Shown: positions 36,685-47,500 of the stretch, piece by piece
Position numbering within the stretch: the stretch's first letter is position 1
Layout: each line of letters begins with the position of its first letter
Source: Segatella buccae ATCC 33574
GTDB taxonomy: Bacteria > Bacteroidota > Bacteroidia > Bacteroidales > Bacteroidaceae
Direction of reading: 5' to 3'
NCBI RefSeq assembly: GCF_000184945.1
Contig: NZ_GL586311.1
Coordinates: 661,426 to 725,425 of the forward strand
Length of the DNA stretch: 64,000 nucleotides
Made by a program: the position numbers and the translations under genes
The notes under the pieces: model-generated
Seen by the model: only the letters and a program-made list of their open reading frames with translations
Database searches by the model: none
What the model was told of the DNA's origin: nothing

Positions 36685-38622
36685 ATGAAACTGAAAAATA
36701 TAATATACGGCTTTGCCACCATGCTGGCATTGGCCACCACATCGACAAGCTGCGTGGACGGAGTGCAATTCGGCGACAGCTTCCTGGACAAGGCTCCGGG
36801 TAGCGATGTGACACAGGACACGGTATTCAACAACGCCGAATACACGCGCCGCTTCCTTTGGAACACTTACAGCAAGCTGTATTACGGACTGCCCTATTAC
36901 TGGGATGGCGGCGTAGCTGTGAAGATGAATACGGGCGTATTCGAAGCCCTGTCCGACTGCTGGCACAGCCACAACTCGTGGGATGAAGTCAACCGGCAGT
37001 TCTACTCGGGAGGCTACGTGCCGGGCAACAACGGCAAGTTCAACTTCCGTGGTGAGAATGTATGGCAGGCCGTGCGCGCCGCCTACATCTTCATCGAAAA
37101 CGTGGATAGGGTTCCGGGCATGGAAACTTCGGAGAAAGAACGCCTGAAAGCTGAAGCCGAGTGCATCATCGCCTCACGCTATTTCGACATGTTCCGCCAC
37201 TATGGCGGACTGCCCATCGTCCGCAAGGCCTACGCCGGCACGGAGGGCATATACGAATTGCCTCGCGCCACCGTGAGAGAGACGGTACACTTCATGGACA
37301 GTCTGCTGGACGATGCCGCCCCGAAACTGCCTTGGGTGCTCGACGAAGCCGACCGCTCCAACTGGGACGGGCGCTTTACGCGTGCAGCCGCCATGGCACT
37401 CAAGTGCAAGATATTGCTCTTCGAGGCCTCACCTCTGTTCAACTCAGACACTCCATACTGCACAACCGGAAGCCAAGAGGCCAATGAGAAGCACCACGCA
37501 TGGATAGGCCGGTATGACCAAGAACTGTGGACGGAGTGCCTGAAAGCCTGCCAAGACTTTTTCGATGCTGTGCAAAGCAATGGTTTCTATGCACTCGTGC
37601 AGGCCGAAGGGAAGACACCGGGCCAATACCGGGCGGCATTTCGCAAGGCTTACGACGAGCGCGGAACGACAGAAATGCTGATCTCTACACGTGTCAGATA
37701 CAAGGAGACGTTTGAGTGGAACTACAAGTTTGTGAGCGAATGGAACAACTTCGGCGGCTACACGCCTACGGAAGAGTTTGTGGAAAAATTCGCTTGGAAA
37801 GACGGACGGCCCTTCGACTACGACCAACTGGCCAAACAGGGCAATCAGGACACCATGTTCGTGAACCCGGATAAGGATTGGGAACTCACCCGCGACCCGC
37901 GCCTCTATGAAACCATCATCGTGAATAACGTGCCCGTACACCTTGCCGACAATGGCAACATGAGCGGACGACGCACCGAGACGTGGATAAACGGACGCGA
38001 CGCCGGAAACGGTCCCGACACCGAAGCTGGACAATATGCCACGGGATTTGCCAACAACAAGTTCTATATGAATAGAGACGATGCCCGTGGCCGCACCACG
38101 TTGTGGCCCTATCTGCGACTGTCGGAGCTCTACCTGATTTATGCTGAGGCACTGGCACAGAACGGACACTTCGACGAGGCTGTGGAGCAGGTGAACAAGG
38201 TGCGTGCAAGAGTGGGCATGGGAGGACTCAGGGAATGCCAGCCCAACCGGAATTTTAATGACAAGAACACGCTCATTGAGGCCATTATGGACGAGAGAGC
38301 CTGCGAACTCGGATTTGAGGAAACACGCTTCTTCGACATGATACGCTATCGGCGTGCCGACCTCTTCGGACAACAGCTGCATGGTCTCAAGATACACCGG
38401 CAAAAGGATGGAATCAACTACGACTTTTCCTATTCCGACAAGCAGCCCGGACAAGACGGGTATGAGGCCACGCAGCCGAGACATTTCACTTACACGAAAT
38501 TCCCGCTCAACAACATTGCACGCGTTTGGTGGAAGGAATTTGACCCGAAATGGTATCTGTCTGCATTCCCGCCTACGGAAATCAACAAAGGCTATGGACT
38601 GACACAAAATCCCGGATGGTAA
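36685..38622 (+). CDS. SusD-like glycan-binding lipoprotein (pair 1)
   Basis: A 645-residue SusD-family lipoprotein. The signal peptide ends TSTSC and is followed by a SusD-typical FLDKAPGSDVTQDTVFNN. The family motifs LRLSELYLIYAEALAQNGH, IMDERACELGFEETRFFDMIRYRR and the ending TQNPGW are present. It starts 40 bases after the SusC gene. SusD proteins give the transporter its glycan specificity, but the ligand cannot be read from sequence. Confidence 0.93.
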   Translation: MKLKNIIYGFATMLALATTSTSCVDGVQFGDSFLDKAPGSDVTQDTVFNNAEYTRRFLWNTYSKLYYGLPYYWDGGVAVKMNTGVFEALSDCWHSHNSWDEVNRQFYSGGYVPGNNGKFNFRGENVWQAVRAAYIFIENVDRVPGMETSEKERLKAEAECIIASRYFDMFRHYGGLPIVRKAYAGTEGIYELPRATVRETVHFMDSLLDDAAPKLPWVLDEADRSNWDGRFTRAAAMALKCKILLFEASPLFNSDTPYCTTGSQEANEKHHAWIGRYDQELWTECLKACQDFFDAVQSNGFYALVQAEGKTPGQYRAAFRKAYDERGTTEMLISTRVRYKETFEWNYKFVSEWNNFGGYTPTEEFVEKFAWKDGRPFDYDQLAKQGNQDTMFVNPDKDWELTRDPRLYETIIVNNVPVHLADNGNMSGRRTETWINGRDAGNGPDTEAGQYATGFANNKFYMNRDDARGRTTLWPYLRLSELYLIYAEALAQNGHFDEAVEQVNKVRARVGMGGLRECQPNRNFNDKNTLIEAIMDERACELGFEETRFFDMIRYRRADLFGQQLHGLKIHRQKDGINYDFSYSDKQPGQDGYEATQPRHFTYTKFPLNNIARVWWKEFDPKWYLSAFPPTEINKGYGLTQNPGW

Positions 38623-38664
38623 ATGGGGAATGACAAGAATAATCAACTATAAAGGAAAAAGAAC

Positions 38665-41652
38665 ATGAAACGACATATTTTATTGACCATCGCCCTGATG
38701 ACGGGCCTCGCCGCTTCGTCGCAAAACAACGTGACCGGAGTGGTGGTGGACAAAGCCGGTAATCCCGTATCAGGGGCAAAGGTGGAAGCAAAGGGAGGTC
38801 TCATCAAAGCATACACCGACCGACAAGGCTCTTTCACCATAAGCACCGGCACCGATCAGCTGACCGTGGACGCGCCCGACCTGTCGAGGAAAATCGTCAG
38901 CATAGAAGGAACCGGACCTTTGAGAATAGTCATGGACTATGCCTCACAGCCCATCAACATCGGCTTCGGCATCCGGCAGACCGTAGGAGAGTCCACCATG
39001 TCGGTGGCAGGAGCAGCCAACCGCGACTTCAATAACCGTTCGGCCAAGAACATCGGCAACTCACTCTTCGGACATGTGCTGGGTCTGACAACCTTACAGG
39101 GAACCGGCGATTACTCCTCCTACGAGCCGACATTCTATATAAGAGGATTACAGTCAATGTCCGGCAACTCCCCCATTGTATTGGTAGACGGTATAGAGCG
39201 CAACATCTCCTACATCACACCCGAAGAAGTGGAAAATGTTATCGTGCTGAAAGATGCTCCCGCCGTGGCTCTCTACGGATATAAGGGCATCAATGGCATC
39301 GTGAACATCATTACCAAACGCGGCAAGTATAAATCGAACGAAATAAACTTCTCCTTCGACCACGCCATCACATGGGAGGCCCGCCGTCCGAAATTTGTCG
39401 ATGCCTACACCTATGCCAATGCCATGAACGAGGCCTTTGCCAACGACGGCAAGGCTCCGCGCTATTCGGCTCTTGAACTCGATGCCTTTAAGTCGGGCAA
39501 ATATCCTTATAGCTATCCCAATGTGGATTGGATCAAGGAGACTTTCCGCGACAATGGTGCCAACAGCATTCTCAACCTCAGTTTCCGTGGGGGCGGAGAG
39601 CGCATGCGCTACTATACGCTCATCAACTACACCGATGACCGTGGTTTCATCGCGCACCCCAACAAGAATGATGGCTATTCGACTCAGAACAAATACTCGA
39701 AAGCCAACCTGCGTTCCAACTTGGACATCGACCTGACCGCCACTACCAAAGTGCAGGTGAACATCGACGGAGTGCTCTTGGAATCGCTGCGACCGGGCCT
39801 CTCCAGCGACAATCTGTGGGGGAAGATATACACCGTGCCTGCTACTGCTTTCCCCATCAAGACCCAAAACGGGCTCTGGGGTGGCAACGCCACGTGGGAC
39901 GGATATTACAACCCCGTGGCTCTCACCGAGGGCCGGGCCTACAGCAAGGCTCACACACGGGCTCTCTTTGCCGACATGACACTCACACAAGACCTCTCCT
40001 CACTGACTGACGGACTCAGCGCATGGACACGGTTGGCCTATGACAACATTTCTGCCTATTGGGAAAACCACACCCGAGAATACCGGTATGGAATGGATGT
40101 CGTTTCGGAATGGGCCAATGGCGAACCGTCTGCCTACGACCATTTCACAGGCGGAAAGGACGGGGCACTCAGTAAGGACAGTAAGCTGGACTGGCAGAAC
40201 AAGAACTTCAATTTCGGGATAGGGGCCAACTACGACCGCAGATTCGGCCTGCACAGCATCTCATCGCTGCTGATGTGGAACTATGAATACCGAAACTGGA
40301 ATGGCATCAACAACACTTGGTACCGCACGGCCGCTTCACTCTACAACCACTATGGGTATAAAGATCGTTATTTTGCCGACCTTTCTCTGACGCTGGCAGG
40401 TTCCAACAAGCTGGCCCCTTCACACAAATGGTCATTCTCGCCCACACTATCTGCGGCATGGGTCATCTCGAAAGAAAACTTCATGCGCAGCCTTTCATTT
40501 GTGAATTTCCTCAAGCTGCGCGCTTCTTGGGGCATCATCAACACCGACAATATCCCGACAGAAGGTTATTGGGAACAGGCGTTCGTGAGTGAAGGAGGGT
40601 ACAGCCTTGGCGGCAACTATCAATGGTCGGGAGGCTGGAGAGAGGGAAGGCTGGCCTCAACAAATGTCACTCATGAGCGTGACAACAAATATAACGTGGG
40701 CTTTGACGCAACGATTTTCAACAGTCTGAACCTCACGATGGATGGATATTACCGACGGCGTTCCGATATTTGGGTAAATGCCAGTGGACGTAATTCCGCT
40801 GTGCTTGGTATTGAGAATCCTTATGTCAATGGAGGTATCGTAGACAGTTGGGGATTGGAAGCCGGTGCCGACTACACCAAAAAAGTAGGCGACGACCTGC
40901 TATTGAATGCCGGTGCCAAATTCACCCTCGCCAAGAACAAGATCGTGGAAGAATATGAAACACCGAGAGCATACAAGTATCAGGAACGAACGGGGCTACC
41001 TCTTGGACAGATTTTCGGTCTGCAAGCCATCGGCTATTTCACCGATCAGGCAGATATCGACCATAATCCGACCCAACAGTTCTCTGAAGTAAGACCCGGC
41101 GATATCAAGTATAAAGACCAGAACGGTGACAATGTAATCAATGCCGACGACGAGGTGAAGATGGGATATAACTCTTACTGCCCGGAAATATACTACTCCT
41201 TCCATATTGGAGCAGAATATAAAGGGATAGGCTTCAACGCGATGTTCCAAGGAGCTGGCAACTATACAGCCATTCTCAACGCGCAATCGATGTTCTGGCC
41301 GACACTCGGCACCACCAACATCAGCCAATACTACTATGATAACCGTTGGACACCCGAGACTCCCAACGCCAAGTTTCCAAGGCTCACATCAGAGGGCAAC
41401 CAAAACAATTTCCGCACCAATTCCGTGTGGCTTGCCAACCGCTCTTTCCTGAAGTTACGCAATGTGGAACTCTACTACAAGCTGCCTAAAGGTCTGCTCA
41501 GGGCGACAAAATATATCAACGGGGCCAAATTCTATGTGCGTGGCATCGACCTGCTCTGTTTCGACCATATTAAAGAAGTCGATCCCGAGCAATACGGAAC
41601 CACCTATCCACTCACACGCTCGGTAGTGATAGGGCTGGCACTGAACTTTTAA
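38665..41652 (+). CDS. SusC-like TonB-dependent receptor (pair 2)
   Basis: A 995-residue SusC protein with signal peptide (ending AASSQ), a short carboxypeptidase-D-like domain (NVTGVVVDKAGNPVSGAKV) and a plug with VLVDGIERNISYITPEEVENV and KDAPAVALYGYKGINGIVNI, followed by the barrel ending VVIGLALNF. The plug region differs clearly from pair 1, with a longer link before the plug, so the two receptors are not recent duplicates. It is 42 bases after the first SusD gene. Confidence 0.93.
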   Translation: MKRHILLTIALMTGLAASSQNNVTGVVVDKAGNPVSGAKVEAKGGLIKAYTDRQGSFTISTGTDQLTVDAPDLSRKIVSIEGTGPLRIVMDYASQPINIGFGIRQTVGESTMSVAGAANRDFNNRSAKNIGNSLFGHVLGLTTLQGTGDYSSYEPTFYIRGLQSMSGNSPIVLVDGIERNISYITPEEVENVIVLKDAPAVALYGYKGINGIVNIITKRGKYKSNEINFSFDHAITWEARRPKFVDAYTYANAMNEAFANDGKAPRYSALELDAFKSGKYPYSYPNVDWIKETFRDNGANSILNLSFRGGGERMRYYTLINYTDDRGFIAHPNKNDGYSTQNKYSKANLRSNLDIDLTATTKVQVNIDGVLLESLRPGLSSDNLWGKIYTVPATAFPIKTQNGLWGGNATWDGYYNPVALTEGRAYSKAHTRALFADMTLTQDLSSLTDGLSAWTRLAYDNISAYWENHTREYRYGMDVVSEWANGEPSAYDHFTGGKDGALSKDSKLDWQNKNFNFGIGANYDRRFGLHSISSLLMWNYEYRNWNGINNTWYRTAASLYNHYGYKDRYFADLSLTLAGSNKLAPSHKWSFSPTLSAAWVISKENFMRSLSFVNFLKLRASWGIINTDNIPTEGYWEQAFVSEGGYSLGGNYQWSGGWREGRLASTNVTHERDNKYNVGFDATIFNSLNLTMDGYYRRRSDIWVNASGRNSAVLGIENPYVNGGIVDSWGLEAGADYTKKVGDDLLLNAGAKFTLAKNKIVEEYETPRAYKYQERTGLPLGQIFGLQAIGYFTDQADIDHNPTQQFSEVRPGDIKYKDQNGDNVINADDEVKMGYNSYCPEIYYSFHIGAEYKGIGFNAMFQGAGNYTAILNAQSMFWPTLGTTNISQYYYDNRWTPETPNAKFPRLTSEGNQNNFRTNSVWLANRSFLKLRNVELYYKLPKGLLRATKYINGAKFYVRGIDLLCFDHIKEVDPEQYGTTYPLTRSVVIGLALNF

Positions 41653-41715
41653 CCGTCTCCTTTCCGACAAAAGAGACCAGAGAGTCAAGAAGTAACAACA
41701 AAAATAAGAAACACA

Positions 41716-43419
41716 ATGAAAATACATCATATCATCGGTGGAACACTCTGCCTGTTGGCGTTCACGGCATGCAGTGACGAACTCAACTACAAAGAGTTCA
41801 ACAACTACGGCAAAAGCTACGTGTTCACCAATTTCGACAACACGGTGGGTTTTGTATCCTACATTTACGGTATGCTCGATTATGATTTCGGCACCTATGG
41901 CAACGGCATGTTGGCATCGGCCTGCGATGAAGCCGAATATGCCTGGCGGTCGGGCAGTATAAACGATTTCATCAACGGTGCATGGGGGCCATCAAATGCC
42001 AAGGCTAACATCTGGAACGAGAGTTACAATGCCATACGAGAGGCCAACTATTATCTTTCTGTCTGCGACCAATGCGACTTCTCGGAGCTGAAGTTCAATC
42101 AGGATTATCTGGCCCAGATGGCCCGTTTTCGCCGGTTGAAGTTTGAGGTGCGCTTCCTGCGAGCCTACTATTATTTCAATTTGGTGAGGCAGTATGGCGC
42201 TGTGCCTTTCACCACTACGGTGCTATCGGAAGCAGAGGCGAACCGACTGGAACGCACACCTGCCAATGAGGTTTTCGACTTTATCGTGAAAGAATGTGAC
42301 GACATTTGTGACAGTCTGCCTGCCGACTATTCCCGCTTAGGCAACGATGCCGCAGCCAATGAGACTGGACGAGCCAGCAAACTGGCCGTACTGGCACTCA
42401 AAGCCCGCACGCTGCTCTATCGGGCAAGTCCGCTCTTTGCCGGCACCGACAATCAAGAACTCTGGCACAGGGCAGCCCTTGCCGGTAAAGCCGTCATCGA
42501 CTCTTGCGGAAAGTACGGAGTAAAATTAGGCAAGTATTCCGCCCTTTGGGGAGTGGACAACTGGAAGCAATCGGAAATGATCTTCGTGCGCAGGGTCGGC
42601 GACTTAAACTACTTGGAAAGCAGCAACTTCCCCATCGGCGTGGAAGGCGGATACTCCGGCAACTGCCCCACGCAGAATCTCGTGGATGCCTACGAGATGA
42701 AGACGACAGGCAAACACTGGAATGAAAGCGGGAGCGGCTACAACCCCGAAAAGCCCTACGAAGGACGCGACCCACGCTTGAAGATGACCGTCGCACTCAA
42801 TGGGGACAAAGGATGGCCCGCCTACAACACGAAACCACTGGAGACCTATTATGGCGGAGCGAACGGTCTGCCCATATCCGGAGCCACCCCTACGGGATAT
42901 TACCTGAAGAAATATCTTGATGTATCGGTCAACGTATCGGCCACAAACTCCAATAATAAGCGACACTCGTGGATCACTTACAGACTGGGAGAATTCTACC
43001 TTGACTATGCTGAGGCCGTTTTTAAATATCTTGGCAATGCCGATGCCACAACGGCTGAGTTCCCTTTATCGGCTCGGGAAGCTGTCAATACGATTCGGGC
43101 GCGTGAAGACGTGAAGATGCCCGCTCTGGCCACCGGGCTTTCCAACGATGAATTCTGGCAGAAATATCAGAACGAGCGTATGGTGGAACTGGCGTTCGAA
43201 GGACATCGCTTTTGGGATCTTCGTCGATGGAAAGAAGGTTCCAAGCTGGCTTCCATCGTGGAGATGCACATCACCAAAAACGCTGATGGCAGTTTCACTT
43301 ACACTCGCCGCCCGGTGCAACGGGTGTGGAGCGACAAGATGTATTTCTTCCCCATACCGCAGTCTGAAATCCTGAAACACAGACAAGTGAATTTCCCACA
43401 GAATCCTAACTGGGAATAG
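41716..43419 (+). CDS. SusD-like glycan-binding lipoprotein (pair 2)
   Basis: A 567-residue SusD-family lipoprotein, lipobox FTAC. Typical features: LKFEVRFLRAYYYFNLVRQYG, YRLGEFYLDYAEAVFKYLG, YQNERMVELAFEGHRFWDLRRW and a C-terminal FPQNPNWE. It pairs with the SusC gene 63 bases upstream. It is followed after 29 bases by a surface lipoprotein, giving a standard susC-susD-SGBP order. Confidence 0.93.
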   Translation: MKIHHIIGGTLCLLAFTACSDELNYKEFNNYGKSYVFTNFDNTVGFVSYIYGMLDYDFGTYGNGMLASACDEAEYAWRSGSINDFINGAWGPSNAKANIWNESYNAIREANYYLSVCDQCDFSELKFNQDYLAQMARFRRLKFEVRFLRAYYYFNLVRQYGAVPFTTTVLSEAEANRLERTPANEVFDFIVKECDDICDSLPADYSRLGNDAAANETGRASKLAVLALKARTLLYRASPLFAGTDNQELWHRAALAGKAVIDSCGKYGVKLGKYSALWGVDNWKQSEMIFVRRVGDLNYLESSNFPIGVEGGYSGNCPTQNLVDAYEMKTTGKHWNESGSGYNPEKPYEGRDPRLKMTVALNGDKGWPAYNTKPLETYYGGANGLPISGATPTGYYLKKYLDVSVNVSATNSNNKRHSWITYRLGEFYLDYAEAVFKYLGNADATTAEFPLSAREAVNTIRAREDVKMPALATGLSNDEFWQKYQNERMVELAFEGHRFWDLRRWKEGSKLASIVEMHITKNADGSFTYTRRPVQRVWSDKMYFFPIPQSEILKHRQVNFPQNPNWE

Positions 43420-43448
43420 ATGGCATAACAATCAAAACAAAGCAGACT

Positions 43449-44324
43449 ATGAAACAGATAAAATTTTTCACTTTGGCGTTCGCATCAATGGCGTTCATGG
43501 CTTCCTGTGGTGACGAGTTCACCAATATGGAGGTAAGCGGATATGAAGGTACTCCCGTCACCATCTCCTCCTCTGCCGTGACAAGCGACTCACTTCCGGG
43601 CAGCATCAAGCTGAAATGGACAAAGCCGGCCGACTCCAACTTCGAGTACATGAAGATATGGTACACCAATCCTGCCGATGGCAAAAGGGTGACCACGCTC
43701 GTTTCCCGTTACACAGACTCGCTGATAGTCAGCGGTACGTTGCGGAAATACGGCCCTTACACCTTCTCTTTCCAAGCTTTCAACGCTCACCACCAAGGAG
43801 GTTCGGTAGCAGAGGTGCAAGCCGTGTCGGGCCGTGCCATAGCCACTCGCACGGTGAGAAAAAACAAAGTGACACTCACAGCCTCACAGCTATCCACCGA
43901 CGATCAGGAGCCGAGCGAAGGCCCGATAAAGAATCTTATCGATGGCGATGTCGGTTCTTTCTTCCACACCCGTTGGAGCAGTCCGCAAAAGCCACTTCCA
44001 CAGTATATTCAAATAGACTTCAACGAAGACCACCGTGACTTTGCTTTCTGGTATAAGAACCGGGCTTGGTCACAGGTGGGGCCGCAAGGACTTGAACTGC
44101 AAATCTCTACAGATGGTATCAACTGGGAGAAAGTGGCGACCATCGATGCCGGCCTGCCTTCCGGTGGCGGTGCAGAATATACTTCCGAGGCCTTCACACC
44201 CGGCAAATCTTTCAAACATTTGCGCTTTGTGGTCACAAAGACCTATGGTAACAAGAAGTATTTCAACATGGCCGAATTGCAGTTTTTTGATGCCGAAATC
44301 ATCATCGACGATCCGGAGACATGA
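43449..44324 (+). CDS. Surface lipoprotein with F5/8 (discoidin-like) domain, probably frameshifted at the end
   Basis: A 291-residue lipoprotein (lipobox MASC). Residues 30-130 form an Ig/Fn3-like domain of the type common in Bacteroidota SGBPs; residues 135-285 resemble a discoidin (F5/8 type C) domain (YIQIDFNEDHRDFAFWYKN, GLELQISTDGINWEKVATI, YFNMAELQFFD). Position after a SusC/SusD pair suggests a glycan-binding accessory protein. The frame stops with DDPET, but the +1 frame directly continues to 44451 with GC-biased, protein-like codons (IHPGYDGYDPSVPVWTDWKN), and a hairpin follows only at 44466. A one-base indel near 44320 is therefore likely. Confidence 0.8.
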   Translation: MKQIKFFTLAFASMAFMASCGDEFTNMEVSGYEGTPVTISSSAVTSDSLPGSIKLKWTKPADSNFEYMKIWYTNPADGKRVTTLVSRYTDSLIVSGTLRKYGPYTFSFQAFNAHHQGGSVAEVQAVSGRAIATRTVRKNKVTLTASQLSTDDQEPSEGPIKNLIDGDVGSFFHTRWSSPQKPLPQYIQIDFNEDHRDFAFWYKNRAWSQVGPQGLELQISTDGINWEKVATIDAGLPSGGGAEYTSEAFTPGKSFKHLRFVVTKTYGNKKYFNMAELQFFDAEIIIDDPET

Positions 44325-44451
44325 CGCTTTTCTGTCTCCCGATCGGATTCCGACCGCTCCCATTCATCCCGGCTACGACGGCTATGATCCGTCCGTCCCC
44401 GTATGGACGGACTGGAAAAATGCAGTGGCCGATGAGGAGAAGACCAACTGA
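44318..44451 (+). other. Out-of-frame continuation of the surface lipoprotein gene
   Basis: In the +1 frame relative to the preceding gene, codons from about 44320 to the TGA at 44449-44451 encode DAFLSPDRIPTAPIHPG and then a Tyr/Asp/Trp-rich tail. It has no start codon of its own in this frame near its beginning. It reads as the lost C-terminus of the lipoprotein. Confidence 0.55.
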
Positions 44452-44465
44452 ACAAGAAGAGGAAA

Positions 44466-44501
44466 GAAGGCACTTTCGAGGAACAAGCAGGAAGTGCCTT
44501 C
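44466..44501 (+). terminator. Hairpin after the surface lipoprotein gene
   Basis: GAAGGCACTT (44466-44475) pairs perfectly with AAGTGCCTTC (44492-44501). The T-run after it is weak, so termination may be partial and the next gene may also be reached. Confidence 0.5.
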
Positions 44502-44554
44502 TTCCGATTTGACTGACCTATATTTCTAATTTTAATCTTAACTTTTTGACAATC

Positions 44555-47500
44555 ATGAGAAAAGCAATACCCTTACTATTGCTCTGGGGATGCCTTGTTG
44601 CCAACAAAACCTTTGCACAACAGCAACCGGCCTTCCCCAAGAAAAACGAGTTGCCCGTGACGCTGCTTCAAAACGGACGATACAACGGCCGGGAAGTCAG
44701 TATCACGAAACTGACCTCGCCCAAACCGGGCAGTACATACACCTTAGAGGTAAAGGGGAAGATCAATTCCGGCACGGGCCGGGGATTGGATATCTCTGCC
44801 AACGACGCGTCGGGCATGGGCTTCCGCGTGGCCATGGATGCCGCCTCGCTCAACTGGAACAATCCGCTGGCTACACTCTCATCGCTATCTTCCACCGACA
44901 ACACGAAACTGCGCACACTCCGCTTCGCCGTGGCCGACAAGAAAGTGACTGTCTATGAAGACGGTTATTTCGTGGCCACCCGCCCGTTGGAGACCATCAA
45001 AGAAGCGATGAATCCCGATGGTCCCAACATCAATCCCGAAGTGATACCGGTAGGTGATTGGGGCCAGAACAAACCCACCCCTACATCCAAAGGCTGGTAT
45101 TTGGTCAATGAGAATAAGGTCATGAACGAATGGCCTGCAAACGTACGCTTCGAATCTTCACCTAAAAACACACTCTACAACAGCGACGGAACCCAATATC
45201 ACGGTAATTGTCTCTTCATCAGATGGGATGCCAATTCCTACAAGACTTACAACTATGCCTACGAAGTGGAGTTGGCGGCCAACACCACTTACAGGTTTTC
45301 CATGGACTGTGCCTATTGGGCAAACGGGCACGCATCGACCATCACAGCCAAGGTCTCGGACAGCCAAACGCTCAACACCACACTGGCAAGCCATGTTTTC
45401 AAGACCGCAAAGGAAAGAGTGCTCGTGCCCGGAGAGTTCACTTTCACGACCCCCCATGCCGGCAAGTACTACATCTCCTTTTCCAGTACATGGGCCTTGT
45501 TTGCCATAGCCAATCTCCAACTGGTCGAGGCCGGCCTTTCTGCCGAGCCGATGATCATCATCGGCAAGAACTATGAAGGGGAAGCCGACATGGAAGTGGC
45601 CGCCGTCACTTACGACGAATCGGGGGGCTACGCTCCCGAGACGACTTCCGGCGAGCCCACCGTGGTCAACCTGGACAATGCAGGCGATGTCAGCAAAGGC
45701 TATCTGTTCAATTCCGACCTGCACGTGAGCGGCACCACTAACCTGCATTTCACGGGCCGGCCCGCGCCTTTCTCCAACACAACAATCGACCTGAAAGGGG
45801 AAGATGCATGGCTTTATCTCGACTACGTGAAGCCAAGCAAGACCATCAAGGAGTGTCTTCCATCGGTGAAAATCAACGGGGCGGCAGCCGAGAACGGGAA
45901 AAACTGCCGCGTCTCGGTGTGGGCCAACGGCACCGTGGTGATACCCAACGGACAGGTCTACGACCATAAGGCACTCGTGGCCTACGACGGAGAGAACTTC
46001 ACCGGCAAGTCGAAAACGTTTGAAATCAACATCTATCACAACAACTTGGGCGAGTGGGACAACAAGATACGCTCCTTCAAGCTCAAGAAAGGCTACATGG
46101 CCACATTGGCCAACAATGCCAACGGTACGGGTTACAGCCGTGTGTTCATCGCCGACGATGCCGACCTCGAAGTACCGGTGCTGCCCGAAGGTATGGAGCA
46201 GTTTGTCTCGTTCGTGCGGGTGTTCCGCTGGAACTGGGTCTCCAAGAAAGGCAAGGCCAACGGTTACGGAGAGAAAAACCAACTCAACATCACCTGCAAT
46301 TACGACTGGAATGTGGGCGGCATGAGCACCGATCCCGACATAGAGTATTCGCCCATCCGCCAAAACTTGTACTGGCCGGGCTGGAACGACATCAACAACA
46401 AGCCGGGAGTGACCCACCTTCTGGGCTGCAACGAGCCCGACCGGCCCGACCAGTCGAACGCCACGGTGGATCAGATAGTGGAAATGTGGCCCGAGATGAT
46501 GAAGGGCGGCTACCGTGTGGGTTCTCCGGCCCCCTCTTCCGTGTGGGCATGGAACGGTGCTTTCTTCAACACCATCGACTCGCTCAACTACCGGGTTGAC
46601 TTTGCCGTGGCCCACATCTATGAGAGCACGGATGCCAACACGCTCGTGAGCCGCATTAAGACGCTTTCTGACAAAGGCAAGGGGCGGCCCGTATGGATCA
46701 CTGAGTGGAACAACGGTGCCAACTGGACCAACGAATACTGGCCCACGGCCTCAGGCCCACGACGCGACGCCGACATGAATATCATCTATGGTGAAGACGG
46801 TTCCACAAAGACGGTCAACCGCCCGCTTTCACCAGAGAATGCTGAGAAACAGCGGGCCTACATGGCTGCTGCCCTGCCCGCCCTCGACCAATGCAACCTC
46901 ATCGAACGCTATTTCGAATACGACTGGGTGCAAGACTGCCGTGCACTCATGCTCGGTGGCAAACCGACTCCCGCCGGCAAACTGTATGGCGAGCACAAGG
47001 CGGCACTGGCCTACCGCAAGGCCAATGCCTACAACCATGTGTGGAAGATAGCGCCGCCCTTCCCCTTGATGACCATTGACGGGGAGTTCAGAAACATCAC
47101 TCTCAAATGGTATGACCACAACGGAGAGACGGGAAAGAAGTATATCCTTGAACGCAAGATGGACGGCGAGGCCGATTTCGCGCCCTACAAGGAATTTGTG
47201 TTCGGCCAAGACTACCGGGCCGGCGAGACGGTGACATTCACCGAAGCCATTCCCTGCCTGTCCAAAGTGGAATATCGCATCAAGGCGTTGAGCTATAAGG
47301 ACAAGGAGTCCATCTACTCGCGCGTGAAAGCCTTCACCCGCGACGCTGCCGTGCCGGCCCCCACGCTGCGGGGCGAGGCCCTCTCCACCTCCATCATCAA
47401 GCTCTCTTGGGATGCGGTGAAAGGGGCCAAAGCCTACCGCATAGAGCGTGCCGAGACGGAGACGGGTGACTATCGGACTGTCGCCGACAATCTCACCGCC

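Noticed and set aside
45158..46615. 485-codon minus-strand frame inside the large glycosidase gene
   Set aside because: Shadow of a gene with clear signal peptide, catalytic core and accessory domains on the plus strand.
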